Source: JAVBSC01 sp031547305
Lineage (GTDB): Bacteria > Desulfobacterota > Desulfovibrionia > Desulfovibrionales > Desulfovibrionaceae
DNA length: 35,771 nt
Direction of reading: 5' to 3'
NCBI GenBank assembly: GCA_031547305.1
Contig: JAVBSC010000094.1
Location: 1-35,771, forward strand
Shown here: piece after piece, positions 22,501 through 32,516 of the stretch
How the letters are laid out: every line of letters begins with the position of its first letter
Numbering within the stretch: position 1 is the stretch's first letter
Program-made: the position numbers and the translations under genes
Notes under the pieces: generated by a model
What the model was told of the DNA's origin: nothing
The model's database searches: none
What the model saw: only the letters and a program-made list of their open reading frames with translations

Positions 22501-25302
22501 TTCCGTGGCCTCGTCATAACCGCGCTCGGAACGGGAGTAGTATTCCTTGTCGAACAGGACTTTGACGTTAAGGGATTCCAGCGGCGCGGCCTTGCCCTGG
22601 GGCGTGACCGCGGCCAGACGGATGGAGCAGGCGGAGTTGGCCGTAAAGTCCTGGCGCGGCGGCTCGTACCCCAGGAGCACCGGCTTGGGGAAGTATGGGA
22701 TGCTGATGGCCTTGGCCACCCAGCGTCCGCCGTCTTCTTTGACCCGCACGGCGTAGCTGAGCATTTGGGCGCTTTCCCCGTAGTCCGCGCCCGGAGCCAG
22801 GGTAATGACGGCGTGGCCTTCCTCGTCCAGCATGCCGGAAACATCGTCGCCCCTGCTGGTTTTATAGCGGCTGTTGGGCGGCGGAAAATCAAAGGACTTC
22901 CAGTCCGGATGGCTGAAGACCAGGGGCTGGAGGCTGAGGGAAGCTTCCCATTCCGCTTCCGCGGCCGGCGCGCCGAACAGATACCTGGCGTCCACGGACA
23001 GCGCCAGTTCGTCCGCCCCGGTCAGCACCGGGGCGTTTGGCGTAAGGGCAAGCTCAAGGCGCGGCGGGGCCAGGTCCTCCACGCTGAAGGCCACACGCCC
23101 CAGGGCCGCGCTTTTTTCCTGGCCTGGCAGGTAGACTTCCATGGTGTATTCGCCGGTGGGCGCGCCAGGCACCAGCTCCAGGCTGAAGGCAGCCCCGCCG
23201 GCCGGGCTGAGCATGGCGCTGCCCTGCCCGGCCGTGCGGCCGGTGGAGGAAAAGACCTTCCAGGTCACGGGGAAAGGCGTGGGGGCCTTCATGGCCGCAT
23301 CGCGCAAAAGGGCCCGGAAGGGTACGGTCTCGCCCGGCCGGTACACGCCGCGCGGGGTGTAGCAGAAGGCTTCGTAACCCTCGGTCAGATATGGTTTGCC
23401 GCTGGTGTCAAACCCGCCCCCTTCCGTGAGGTTGCGCTCCAGCTTCAGATAGTTGATATCGTCATAGGCGGTGTTTGAGGATTTATAGTCCAAACCCGGC
23501 TTGGCCGGGGTGGACACCAGTATCAGAGCCGGCCCGGCGGCATTTTTCAAATCAAGGACGAACAGGCCTTCGGAGTCGGTCGCTCCTTCGGCCAGCAGAG
23601 TGTTGTAGCGTGAAAACACGCGGACTTTTGCTTTTGCATACGGTTCGGCCGTGGCAATCGAGTTGGCCCATATCGTCAGCTTATCCGGCATCATCCGGGC
23701 GGCCAGGCCGATGTCCGAGACCACAATCAGCTTCTGAGTCTTGCGCCTGGAGCCGCTTCCGGCGCCGCTGTGGTTATTGTATTCCTCCTCCTCGTCGTAT
23801 TCTTGGTCAGATGATTTTTGGGCCGGAGCGATTTTACCGTCGTTGCGGTTGGAATCACGGGACGGGCTTTCCAGGTCGTCGCTTGGCGTGTCTTCCGGAT
23901 TGCTGGCGTCCACCACGGTCAGGAAAAAAATCCCCTTGCGATCCCCGGCCAGATCCTTAATGTCGATGCTGCGCTCGGAAATGCGGTTGACCACGCCGTT
24001 CACATCCGCCGTGCGCGAGGCGATCTGATCGGAAAGCTGGTAACGGTAGGAGTCGTAAAAACCCATGGCCATCAGGGGCAGGCTTTGCTCCGGCATTTCC
24101 CGCAGGGTGGCCTGCACGCGGTTCACGTTGATGCTGGTCAGGGGCACGCGCAAGGGGCGGCCGGGAGAAAGCGCGCTGCCCTGTTCGCCCAGGGCCAGGC
24201 TGGGCCGGAAATCCTCAAAGGTGACCACTTCAGTGTACGGCCGCAGCAGCAGGCCGTTGCGCTCCGCGTTTTGCAAGCCTTTTTGCACGGTCACGCTCAC
24301 CCTGGGCCGGGTGGTAAAGTCGCCCTTGATCAGATAGCTGCCCTTGGCTTCCTCTTCAATTTTAAAGCTCATTTCCGGGGCGAGTTGCAGATATTTGGCC
24401 AATTCTTCCGGTTTTACCGGCTTGCCGGTGCTCACGCGGATATGGCGTTCCCACGGTGGGCTGTCGCTCTGCCGGCTTTCCACGGCTTTCACGTCCAGCA
24501 GGCTGGAAGGCTGGATACCTCGCCAAAGGGCGTTTTCCACAATGCCGGTGGGGCCGTCCACGCTGGCGAAGCCGGCAGGCAGAGTTACCCGGATCGACCG
24601 GGACCAGTTTTCCGGTTTTATGGTGAAGGTAAGCGCGTAATCCGGCTTGCCGTCCTTGGCGCTTGCGGAAAGCACCGGCAGTTTGCGCATTTCTTCAGCG
24701 GCATCCGCGCTGTCCTTGGATCCGCCTTGGCGCTGGGGAATTTCTTCCTGAACGAGCAGCTTGTCCTTAAGGTCCGCCGGGTCCACACGGCCGTTGATAA
24801 AAGCGATGGCGTAGGTCAGTGTTCCGTCCGCCGCGCAGTTTATCTGCCTGAGGTCCTCGGATACCCGGAATTGATACGGGGTGTATTCCTTAACGTTCTT
24901 GAGCGGGATATTTTCCAGGCTTTTTTGCTCCGTCCGGGGCGTATATTTAAAAGTAGTGGCCAGGGGCAGGCGTTTTTTGTTGTAGAGCTGCAGAGTTTTG
25001 TCATCCAGCCAGGCGCCGCTCCACCCCAGATCCGGGGTAATCGTCAACGGCAACTCGCCGGAGGAAAGAGCCTGTCCCACGGCGTCCGCCCTGATCATGG
25101 GGGCGGAAAAGTTGAGGATCTGCGTGTTGCTCCAGGCGAAACGCAGGGAATAATCCACGCTGGGCGGCACTTTTTTGGTGGTGGATTCCACCGGGGTGAC
25201 GTCGCGCCAGGCCGGCGGCGCGGCCAGAGCCGCGCCTGCGGAAAAAATAAAAAGCAGGACAAAACAAACGGCCGCAAGGCGGCTTGGCGCGCAGGCTTCC
25301 AT
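19501..25302 (-). CDS. Bacterial alpha-2-macroglobulin (MG2/A2M family) protein
   Basis: This 1933-residue periplasmic protease trap resembles E. coli YfhM but is longer (about 1650 there). The open frame runs up to 25881, but that stretch overlaps the opposite-strand gene. GGAG lies 7 nt before the ATG at 25302 and a signal peptide follows (AVCFVLLFIFSAGAALAAPP, AxA cleavage). No lipobox Cys is seen, so it is probably soluble rather than a lipoprotein. MG-type repeats fill the N-terminal two thirds. An acidic, Ser/Asn/Gly-rich insertion lies at about 462-520. The thioester motif CLEQ is at about 1422-1425, inside an alpha-barrel domain. It precedes pbpC in a minus-strand operon, the classical A2M/PBP1C pairing in which the trap guards the periplasm and PBP1C repairs murein. 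Confidence 0.95.
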   Translation of the reverse strand: MEACAPSRLAAVCFVLLFIFSAGAALAAPPAWRDVTPVESTTKKVPPSVDYSLRFAWSNTQILNFSAPMIRADAVGQALSSGELPLTITPDLGWSGAWLDDKTLQLYNKKRLPLATTFKYTPRTEQKSLENIPLKNVKEYTPYQFRVSEDLRQINCAADGTLTYAIAFINGRVDPADLKDKLLVQEEIPQRQGGSKDSADAAEEMRKLPVLSASAKDGKPDYALTFTIKPENWSRSIRVTLPAGFASVDGPTGIVENALWRGIQPSSLLDVKAVESRQSDSPPWERHIRVSTGKPVKPEELAKYLQLAPEMSFKIEEEAKGSYLIKGDFTTRPRVSVTVQKGLQNAERNGLLLRPYTEVVTFEDFRPSLALGEQGSALSPGRPLRVPLTSINVNRVQATLREMPEQSLPLMAMGFYDSYRYQLSDQIASRTADVNGVVNRISERSIDIKDLAGDRKGIFFLTVVDASNPEDTPSDDLESPSRDSNRNDGKIAPAQKSSDQEYDEEEEYNNHSGAGSGSRRKTQKLIVVSDIGLAARMMPDKLTIWANSIATAEPYAKAKVRVFSRYNTLLAEGATDSEGLFVLDLKNAAGPALILVSTPAKPGLDYKSSNTAYDDINYLKLERNLTEGGGFDTSGKPYLTEGYEAFCYTPRGVYRPGETVPFRALLRDAAMKAPTPFPVTWKVFSSTGRTAGQGSAMLSPAGGAAFSLELVPGAPTGEYTMEVYLPGQEKSAALGRVAFSVEDLAPPRLELALTPNAPVLTGADELALSVDARYLFGAPAAEAEWEASLSLQPLVFSHPDWKSFDFPPPNSRYKTSRGDDVSGMLDEEGHAVITLAPGADYGESAQMLSYAVRVKEDGGRWVAKAISIPYFPKPVLLGYEPPRQDFTANSACSIRLAAVTPQGKAAPLESLNVKVLFDKEYYSRSERGYDEATESREILKQSLKLDNGLATLNFTPKEEGRYRIVLRDESSDTEQTLALRVWPGLVGSEAGASPLIDRVMLGWDKPRYVPGETARLTVRSPFAGKLLLVVENDKERLRRVIKLEKEEQTIDFTVSDAMGPNAYCSVWVIRPVLENEKWAAHRAFGLVPLLLDKAGNRINVAIDAPARFRPKSDLPVSVKLTDAKGAPLVGEVTVSLVDEGLLSLTNHKTPNPFAFFSAKRAMLGKGYDRYDELMPLSARAPLSFEAGGDGIDDDEAGTAAPVTRKLELLTIVRETVTTDAGGKATLTLSLPEYSGKGRLMAVAASPSAVGSAAANVQIARDVTVEVTTPRMVAPGDTFIVPVLLYATDNAPRTATITVTTEGPLAVQGQNSFKLELGGKISKQSLVLPVKALNESAPAALRINTSLTGSQDPPFEQRLEVPVRPPFGRQIIAGGGVVRGKTPETITLAGDFLPGTQRVKLSFADSPGISLTGALDYLREYPHGCLEQTVSTTWPFLGAPALLRSQDPELADNESYKRALDYGLRRVLSMQRPDGSFSMWPGENQYNSKPYAWGSAYATHLLLEARNQGGGLVPADAYSAAVKWLKRYLSSPLRPRDGTGYGLGYELSTRAYMAYVLTLNGEPPLGWMQFLTDQGSTLNTSARIFLAGAYALAEGKPDALRKLGQEPFKDGGYGWSYESPARNESLRLLMWVHADPFAPESAAMASRAIEAGAQKQFANTQENAMAVLALGRYMEKTAGSREPYLATVKTAAATLGTFKQGDTPTFGTKAILPDNKKPGPITVSLAGENGKETQAAVYYSWVSSGVPQSAPPAKEQGLRLLRRWTPASSAKNIDFYSRDAEKKLLQKTADITVKHGEKIHVTLYIEASEDMNSLVLTDIAPGGFELENPRLTPKPDNADSDPADSPDLRDGWERANDTPPFGGFTLLNGLEGVRAELRDDRLVLFVNQLPKRSVFTYSLRAVSKGDFIIPPLSAEGMYDTAKQALTLSGKAKIE

Positions 25303-25521
25303 TACAAACTCCAAAGATTGATTTCTGGGGGGAGGGGATTTGGAGAGCTGTATGCCTGAACATGCAAAAAAACAAGCGTAAAACTTGGGCATAAAAATTC
25401 GGGCGGAATCTCTTGTCTGGGGCGTTATTTTTTTGCGGCGCGCGGCATCATATGTTACACACGAATTGAACCCGCTGAATATTTCCACTTCCCGGCGTTT
25501 TCCGCCCAAAGGAGAGAGTTC

Positions 25522-28325
<2,804 letters not shown>

Positions 28326-28329
<4 letters not shown>

Positions 28330-28366
28330 ATTCAGATTAACAGTGAAAACGCTAATCTAATCTTAG
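28326..28366. terminator. Bulged 14-bp inverted repeat at the Dld stop codon
   Basis: TTAGATT-C-AGATTA (28326-28339) pairs with TAATCT-AATCTTAG (28353-28366) with one bulged base and one mismatch, around a 13-nt loop. It overlaps the stop codon. There is no T-run. Confidence 0.4.
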
Positions 28367-28541
28367 GACTGTTGACACAGTCTTCTTTGGCAACAGCCCG
28401 CCCCACAAGGCGCAGGCGGCATTCATCGCCGCCGCAAAGCGCCGGAGTGGGCGCATCTTCACAAACCCCGGCCTTGCGGGAGTTGTCATCAAATAAAACG
28501 TTGCAAATTGAATCGCTTTATAAATGGACTTATCCCATTTC

Positions 28542-28561
28542 TTTGTTATTATAATAACAAA
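28542..28561. promoter_or_regulatory. Perfect 20-bp operator-like palindrome over the rhodanese promoter
   Basis: TTTGTTATTATAATAACAAA is a perfect palindrome. A TATAAT (28550-28555) at its centre is a likely -10 box, so a bound protein would block RNA polymerase. The TTGTTA...TAACAA ends and 18-bp core resemble Rex (NADH-sensing) operators, differing from TTGTTAA-N4-TTAACAA at the inner pair only. The regulator assignment is inference. Confidence 0.55.
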
Positions 28562-28607
28562 AGAAAGCCGTGCGGAACGCCTTTGGCAATCCGATAAGGA
28601 GGGGACC

Positions 28608-29231
28608 ATGAGCAACGCTTTTCCAAACTTATCCAAACAAGTGCCCGGCGGGGCGCTCAATCTTATAGAACCGCTTGAAGCCCGGGAAATGGTGGAAGAC
28701 GGCCGGGCGGTGCTGATCGACATTCGCGAGTCCGACGAATACCTGCGGGAGCATATCAAAGATTCCCGCCTGGCCCCGGTCACGGCCCTGGCCTATTTGC
28801 CGCTGGCTGAAAATGAACGGCGCGCGGCCATATTTGTATGCCGCAACGGCCGGCGCGCCCTGAACAATTCCCTGCTTTTGGCGGATCGGGGATTCTCCAG
28901 CGCTTATATCCTGAACGGCGGGCTGGAGGCCTGGAAAAAGGCCGGTCTGCCCGTGGTCGCGTTGCGCCTGCCGCCCAGAATGTCCGACCAGGTGCTTATA
29001 GCCGCGGGCGGGCTGATCCTGTTCGTCTTGTTCCTGAGCCTGTTCGCGCCCCAGCTGTTCTGGCTGGCCGTGTTTCTGGCGGCCGGGCAGTTGTTTGCCG
29101 GTTTTACCGGCATCTGCGCCATGCGGGTTATTTTAGGCCGTATGCCCTGGAATCGGGACCCCTTTTTAGGCAAAACCTACAAAGAAATTCAGCCGGAATC
29201 CTGCCCATCGCATATCGGAGAAAATCAATAA
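28608..29231 (+). CDS. Membrane rhodanese-like sulfurtransferase (YgaP type)
   Basis: This 207-residue protein has an N-terminal rhodanese domain (about 10-120) and a C-terminal DUF2892-like hairpin of two membrane helices (about 128-185), the architecture of E. coli YgaP. The active-site loop is CRNGRR in AAIFVCRNGRRALNN, with the catalytic Cys present. It probably moves sulfane sulfur at the cytoplasmic face of the membrane. The open frame begins at 28524, but AAGGAGGGG stands just before the ATG at 28608, and the domain starts there. The promoter overlaps a perfect 20-bp palindrome, so it is probably under redox- or sulfur-responsive repression. It is followed by a 416-nt spacer. Confidence 0.92.
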   Translation: MSNAFPNLSKQVPGGALNLIEPLEAREMVEDGRAVLIDIRESDEYLREHIKDSRLAPVTALAYLPLAENERRAAIFVCRNGRRALNNSLLLADRGFSSAYILNGGLEAWKKAGLPVVALRLPPRMSDQVLIAAGGLILFVLFLSLFAPQLFWLAVFLAAGQLFAGFTGICAMRVILGRMPWNRDPFLGKTYKEIQPESCPSHIGENQ

Positions 29232-29647
29232 GATATTTTTTGCAATAATATAACTATATTATGCTTGAAATACTTTCCAGCACCAGAAATTTCCTCTGAA
29301 ATGTCGCATTTGTGACAGTCCTTGCCTTTACGGAATAATATATGTGAAAAAAAGGACTAGGAGTTGGTATTCTTTTCTGGGGATTTTATCAGAATAAAAT
29401 CGTGTTGGCGAAGTGATAAAGTGAAAATGCTGTTATTCCAGGGTTAAAAAGTCGGACGGCAAAGGTTTTGGGGAAGCCGCCAATTTTGGACTGACGCAAG
29501 GAAACAGGCAAGAAATGCCCTGGGGAAGTGGCGAAAAAGCAGCTTGGGGCAAAAGCGGGCCGGGAGTTTTACGCTGGCGCGCCGCCTGCCGGTAAAAATG
29601 CGGCCGCAAGGCTTTGAATAAACTTTTTAAGCCGGAGGATTAAAGTT
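29232..29647. other. 416-bp gene-free spacer ahead of TRAP cluster 2
   Basis: No coding potential is seen. The first half is AT-rich. It contains a promoter candidate (29312-29339) and a perfect dyad GATTTTAT-CAGA-ATAAAATC (29382-29401). The second half is G/A-rich without clear structure until the GGAGG ribosome site of the first dctP. It may form a long leader for the TRAP array. Confidence 0.45.
29312..29339 (+). promoter_or_regulatory. Candidate promoter of TRAP cluster 2
   Basis: GTGACA (29312-29317), a 16-nt spacer and AATAAT (29334-29339), each one mismatch from consensus. The leader would be about 300 nt. The 8-bp dyad at 29382-29401 lies about 40 nt downstream and could be an operator. 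Confidence 0.3.
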
Positions 29648-30688
29648 ATGAGAAGTAATTTTTTTACCCTGCTCTGCACGATGGTTCTGATACTGACCGC
29701 CGGCGCTGCCGGCGCGGCGGAAAAAAAGTGGGAAATGTCCCTGACCACCGGATACAACGACAAACACCCCACAGTCATAAACGTTTGGTTTCCCTGGGCC
29801 GAAGCCATAAACAAGGAAACAGGCGGCCGGGTGACCATCCAGAATTTTAACCCCGGCACCATCTGCCCGGAACCGGAAATGTTCTCCTCCGCTGAATCCG
29901 GCGTGGTAACCATTGCCGGCACCGGGCAAAGCCGCACGCCGGGCAAATTCCCCTATGCGGAAGTCGTCGATCTGCCACTTCTGACTTCCAACGCGGAAGC
30001 CGGCAGTCTGCTTTCCCAAGCCGGATACGAGCACTTCAAGGCCCTGCAGGACGAGGAGAAGGGGCTGAAGGTGCTCTGGCAGTGGGCGTCGGCTCCCTTT
30101 GTGCTGCACACCAAAAAGCCGGTCAGAAGCCTGGAAGACCTCAAAGGCATGAAGATTATCGGCTGGTATCCCACCATCATGGATGTAATCCGCGCCCTGG
30201 GCGCTTCGCCAATTCAGGTGGCGACCACGGACACTTACCTGTCCCTGCAGCGCGGCATGGCCGACGGCGTTCTCTGCCCTCTGGCTCCGGTGCGTTCTTT
30301 TAAAATAAATGAAGGCACCAGCTATACCACCCTGTGCAACCTCATGGTTTCCAACTTCGTCATGGGTATGAACCGGGACGTCTGGAATTCTCTGCCGGAC
30401 GACATCAAGGCCGTGTTCAACAAATACTCCGGGGAGAAAATGGCCCGCTGGTCCGGACAGTCCCTGGATCAGGGCGCGGCCGCGGACCGGGAAATCCTGG
30501 CCAAGGCCGGCCACACCTTTATAGAGTTGGACGCAAAGGAGTTGGATCGCTGGCGCGCGGCCGTAACCCCTATCCACGAAGCCTGGGTCAAAAAAATGGA
30601 AGGCAAGGGATTGAATGAGGCCAGGGCCATTTTGGACTGGCACAAGGAAATGGGTAAAAAATACGCCGAGGAAGTGGCAAAGAAGTAG
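29648..30688 (+). CDS. dctP: TRAP transporter substrate-binding protein DctP (cluster 2, copy 1)
   Basis: This 346-residue periplasmic receptor has a Sec signal peptide (about residues 1-23, ending GAAGAA). DctP features include NDKHPTVINVWFPW, CPEPEMFSSAESGVV, LWQWASAPFVLHT, LEDLKGMKIIGWY and TDTYLSLQRGMADGVLCP. The usual Arg after the KGMK strand is Ile/Gly here, as in the other receptors of this window. GGAGG lies about 10 nt before the ATG. It is the first gene of the array. It is close to copy 2 across its whole length, with mostly conservative differences, which indicates a tandem duplication. Both 3' flanks keep CCTTTGCCCGGC (30698-30709 and 31828-31839). Confidence 0.93.
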   Translation: MRSNFFTLLCTMVLILTAGAAGAAEKKWEMSLTTGYNDKHPTVINVWFPWAEAINKETGGRVTIQNFNPGTICPEPEMFSSAESGVVTIAGTGQSRTPGKFPYAEVVDLPLLTSNAEAGSLLSQAGYEHFKALQDEEKGLKVLWQWASAPFVLHTKKPVRSLEDLKGMKIIGWYPTIMDVIRALGASPIQVATTDTYLSLQRGMADGVLCPLAPVRSFKINEGTSYTTLCNLMVSNFVMGMNRDVWNSLPDDIKAVFNKYSGEKMARWSGQSLDQGAAADREILAKAGHTFIELDAKELDRWRAAVTPIHEAWVKKMEGKGLNEARAILDWHKEMGKKYAEEVAKK

Positions 30689-30775
30689 CCGCCGGCGCCT
30701 TTGCCCGGCAAGAATCGCTATTGGTGTTAAACAACGCTGTGGACTGAAAAGACTTTTAACGCAAAGAGGTTATGC

Positions 30776-31816
30776 ATGAAACGGAGCGTTCTGTTCATTC
30801 TCTGCCTGTCTGTACTGCTTATGTCCGCCGGAGTGGCACGGGCGGCGGAAAAAACCTGGGACTTGGCGTTTACGGCGGCGTACAACGACAAACACCCCAC
30901 CACCATCAACGTGTATTTCCCGTGGATTGAGACCATCAAAAAAGAAACGGGCGGCCGGGTCAACATTCAGTTCTACAACACCGGCACCATCTGCCCTGAG
31001 CCGGAGATCTTCACCTCCACGGAATCCGGCGTGGTGGCCATAGGCGGCACCGGCCAGAGCCGCACGCCCGGAAAGTTCCCCTATGCCGAAGTGCTGGACC
31101 TGCCCCTGCTCACCTCCAATGCGGAAGCCGGCAGTCTGCTTTCCTGGGCCGGCTATCAGCAGTTTCCGGCCCTGCAGAATGAGGAGAAAGGCGTGAAGGT
31201 GCTCTGGCAGTGGGCTTCCGCCCCCTTTGTACTGCATACCACCAAACCGGTCAAAAAGCTGGAAGACCTCAAGGGCATGAAGCTCATCGGCTGGTACCCC
31301 TCCATCATGGACGTCATCCGCGCCCTGGGCGCTTCACCCATTCAGGTGGCCACCATAGACACTTATATGTCCTTGCAGCGCGGCATGGCCGACGGCGTGC
31401 TCTGCCCACTGGCCCCGGTGCGCTCTCTTAAAATAGAGGAAGCCGCCAAGTATACCACTCTCTGCAATCTTATGGTCACCAATTTCGTCATGGGTATGAA
31501 CTGGGACGTCTGGAAGTCCCTGCCCCCGGACATCCAGGCCGTGTTTGAAAAAAACTCCGGCGAAAAAATGGCCCGCTGGTCCGGCAAGTCTCTGGACGAC
31601 GGCGCCAGGGCGGATCGTGAACTCATGACCAAGAAAGGGCATACTTTTATTGAGTTGGACGACAAGGAAATGGACCGTTGGCGCACGGCCACCGCCCCCA
31701 TTCACGAAGCCTGGATCAAAAAGATGGAAGGCAAGGGCCTGAAGGAAGCCCGTCCCATGCTGGAATGGCATAAGGAAATGGGCAAGAAGTTTGCGGAAGA
31801 AGTAGCCAAAAAGTAG
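30776..31816 (+). CDS. dctP: TRAP transporter substrate-binding protein DctP (cluster 2, copy 2)
   Basis: This 346-residue receptor is a paralogue of the preceding gene with identical length. The signal peptide is MKRSVLFILCLSVLLMSAGVA, ending RAA. Receptor motifs are conserved: NDKHPTTINVYFPW, CPEPEIFTSTESGVV, LEDLKGMKLIGWYPSIMD and IDTYMSLQRGMADGVLCP. The two copies differ mainly at surface-type positions, so they may bind related solutes or differ in affinity. AGAGG lies 6 nt before the ATG. The gap from copy 1 is 87 nt. A perfect hairpin (31827-31855) follows the stop and may protect the receptor mRNA from 3' decay. Confidence 0.93.
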   Translation: MKRSVLFILCLSVLLMSAGVARAAEKTWDLAFTAAYNDKHPTTINVYFPWIETIKKETGGRVNIQFYNTGTICPEPEIFTSTESGVVAIGGTGQSRTPGKFPYAEVLDLPLLTSNAEAGSLLSWAGYQQFPALQNEEKGVKVLWQWASAPFVLHTTKPVKKLEDLKGMKLIGWYPSIMDVIRALGASPIQVATIDTYMSLQRGMADGVLCPLAPVRSLKIEEAAKYTTLCNLMVTNFVMGMNWDVWKSLPPDIQAVFEKNSGEKMARWSGKSLDDGARADRELMTKKGHTFIELDDKEMDRWRTATAPIHEAWIKKMEGKGLKEARPMLEWHKEMGKKFAEEVAKK

Positions 31817-31826
31817 CAAGAAACAA

Positions 31827-31855
31827 GCCTTTGCCCGGCCGGGCCGGGCAAAGGC
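31827..31855. terminator. Perfect GC hairpin after dctP copy 2
   Basis: GCCTTTGCCCGGCC (31827-31840) is the exact complement of 31842-31855. A realistic structure is a 12-bp stem with loop CCGGG. There is no T-run. Such hairpins after receptor genes commonly partition expression between receptor and permease. Confidence 0.45.
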
Positions 31856-31905
31856 TAAACCGGATTCATATTCGGGTTGATCAAAATTTGAAGGCATATC
31901 TGGCA

Positions 31906-32382
31906 ATGAAGCGCATTTTTAAAGGAATATTGTGTCTGGCCGCGCTTGCTCTGGCGGCCGGCCTGGCCCGCGCCGAGGCTTTCGCGCCTTTGGCCGGAAC
32001 GCATATTCCCAATGCCATAAGCGGGACCGTATGGTCCGGCGGTTTTGATTCTTCGGCTTTTAGCCAGAAACGGAACACGACCGAGCTCTTGCCAGGCGCT
32101 TCAGTCGGCGCGCTTCAAGCCGGCCAAAGCGAAAAATCGCCGGCGCCCGGGCAAGCCCCGGAAGTCGGGGGAGAGACGGAACACGATTTTCTGACCAGGC
32201 TTGGGCACGCGACCATAGATTTGGCCGCGGCCCAACAGGACCGCTGGCGTACCGCCATGGCTCTGTCCTGCGAAGTGCGAATAAAGAAGCTAGGCGGCAA
32301 GGATCTGAAGGCGGCGCCAATCGTGCCGTGCCTGCCCCTGTGGGCGGAGGGGCGACTCACACCGGAAGTGGCCAGGGAATGA
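31906..32382 (+). pseudogene. Decayed third dctP copy (internally deleted remnant)
   Basis: This open frame of 158 codons begins like the receptors, with a signal peptide (MKRIFKGILCLAALALAAGL, then ARAE). It ends with the degraded DctP C-terminus: LTRLGHATIDLAAAQQDRWRTA parallels LMTKKGHTFIELDDKEMDRWRTA of copy 2. The following VRIKKLGGKDLKAAPI and EVARE match WIKKMEGKGLKEARPM and EVAKK. About 190 residues of the middle of the protein are missing, and the ligand-binding region is gone. The frame is still open, so a short secreted peptide could be made, but no good ribosome site is seen. An upstream ATG-less extension to 31831 runs through the hairpin and is unlikely to be coding. It sits where a third receptor would be expected. 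Confidence 0.7.
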
Positions 32383-32516
32383 GCAAAAGTGGATTCTGCA
32401 TGGATTCGGGTTTGTTGAACCCGTCTGGAGAGCTGGGTATCCGGCTTCCGGGCGCCATGTCGATATTGCCCGTCCTTGGGGCGGGATTCATGAAGACCAC
32501 TTTTAGGGAGAAAAAA

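Noticed and set aside
29382..29401. Intrinsic terminator of the rhodanese gene
   Set aside because: The dyad is AT-rich with only 8-bp arms, lies 150 nt past the stop, and has no T-run. An operator reading is at least as good.
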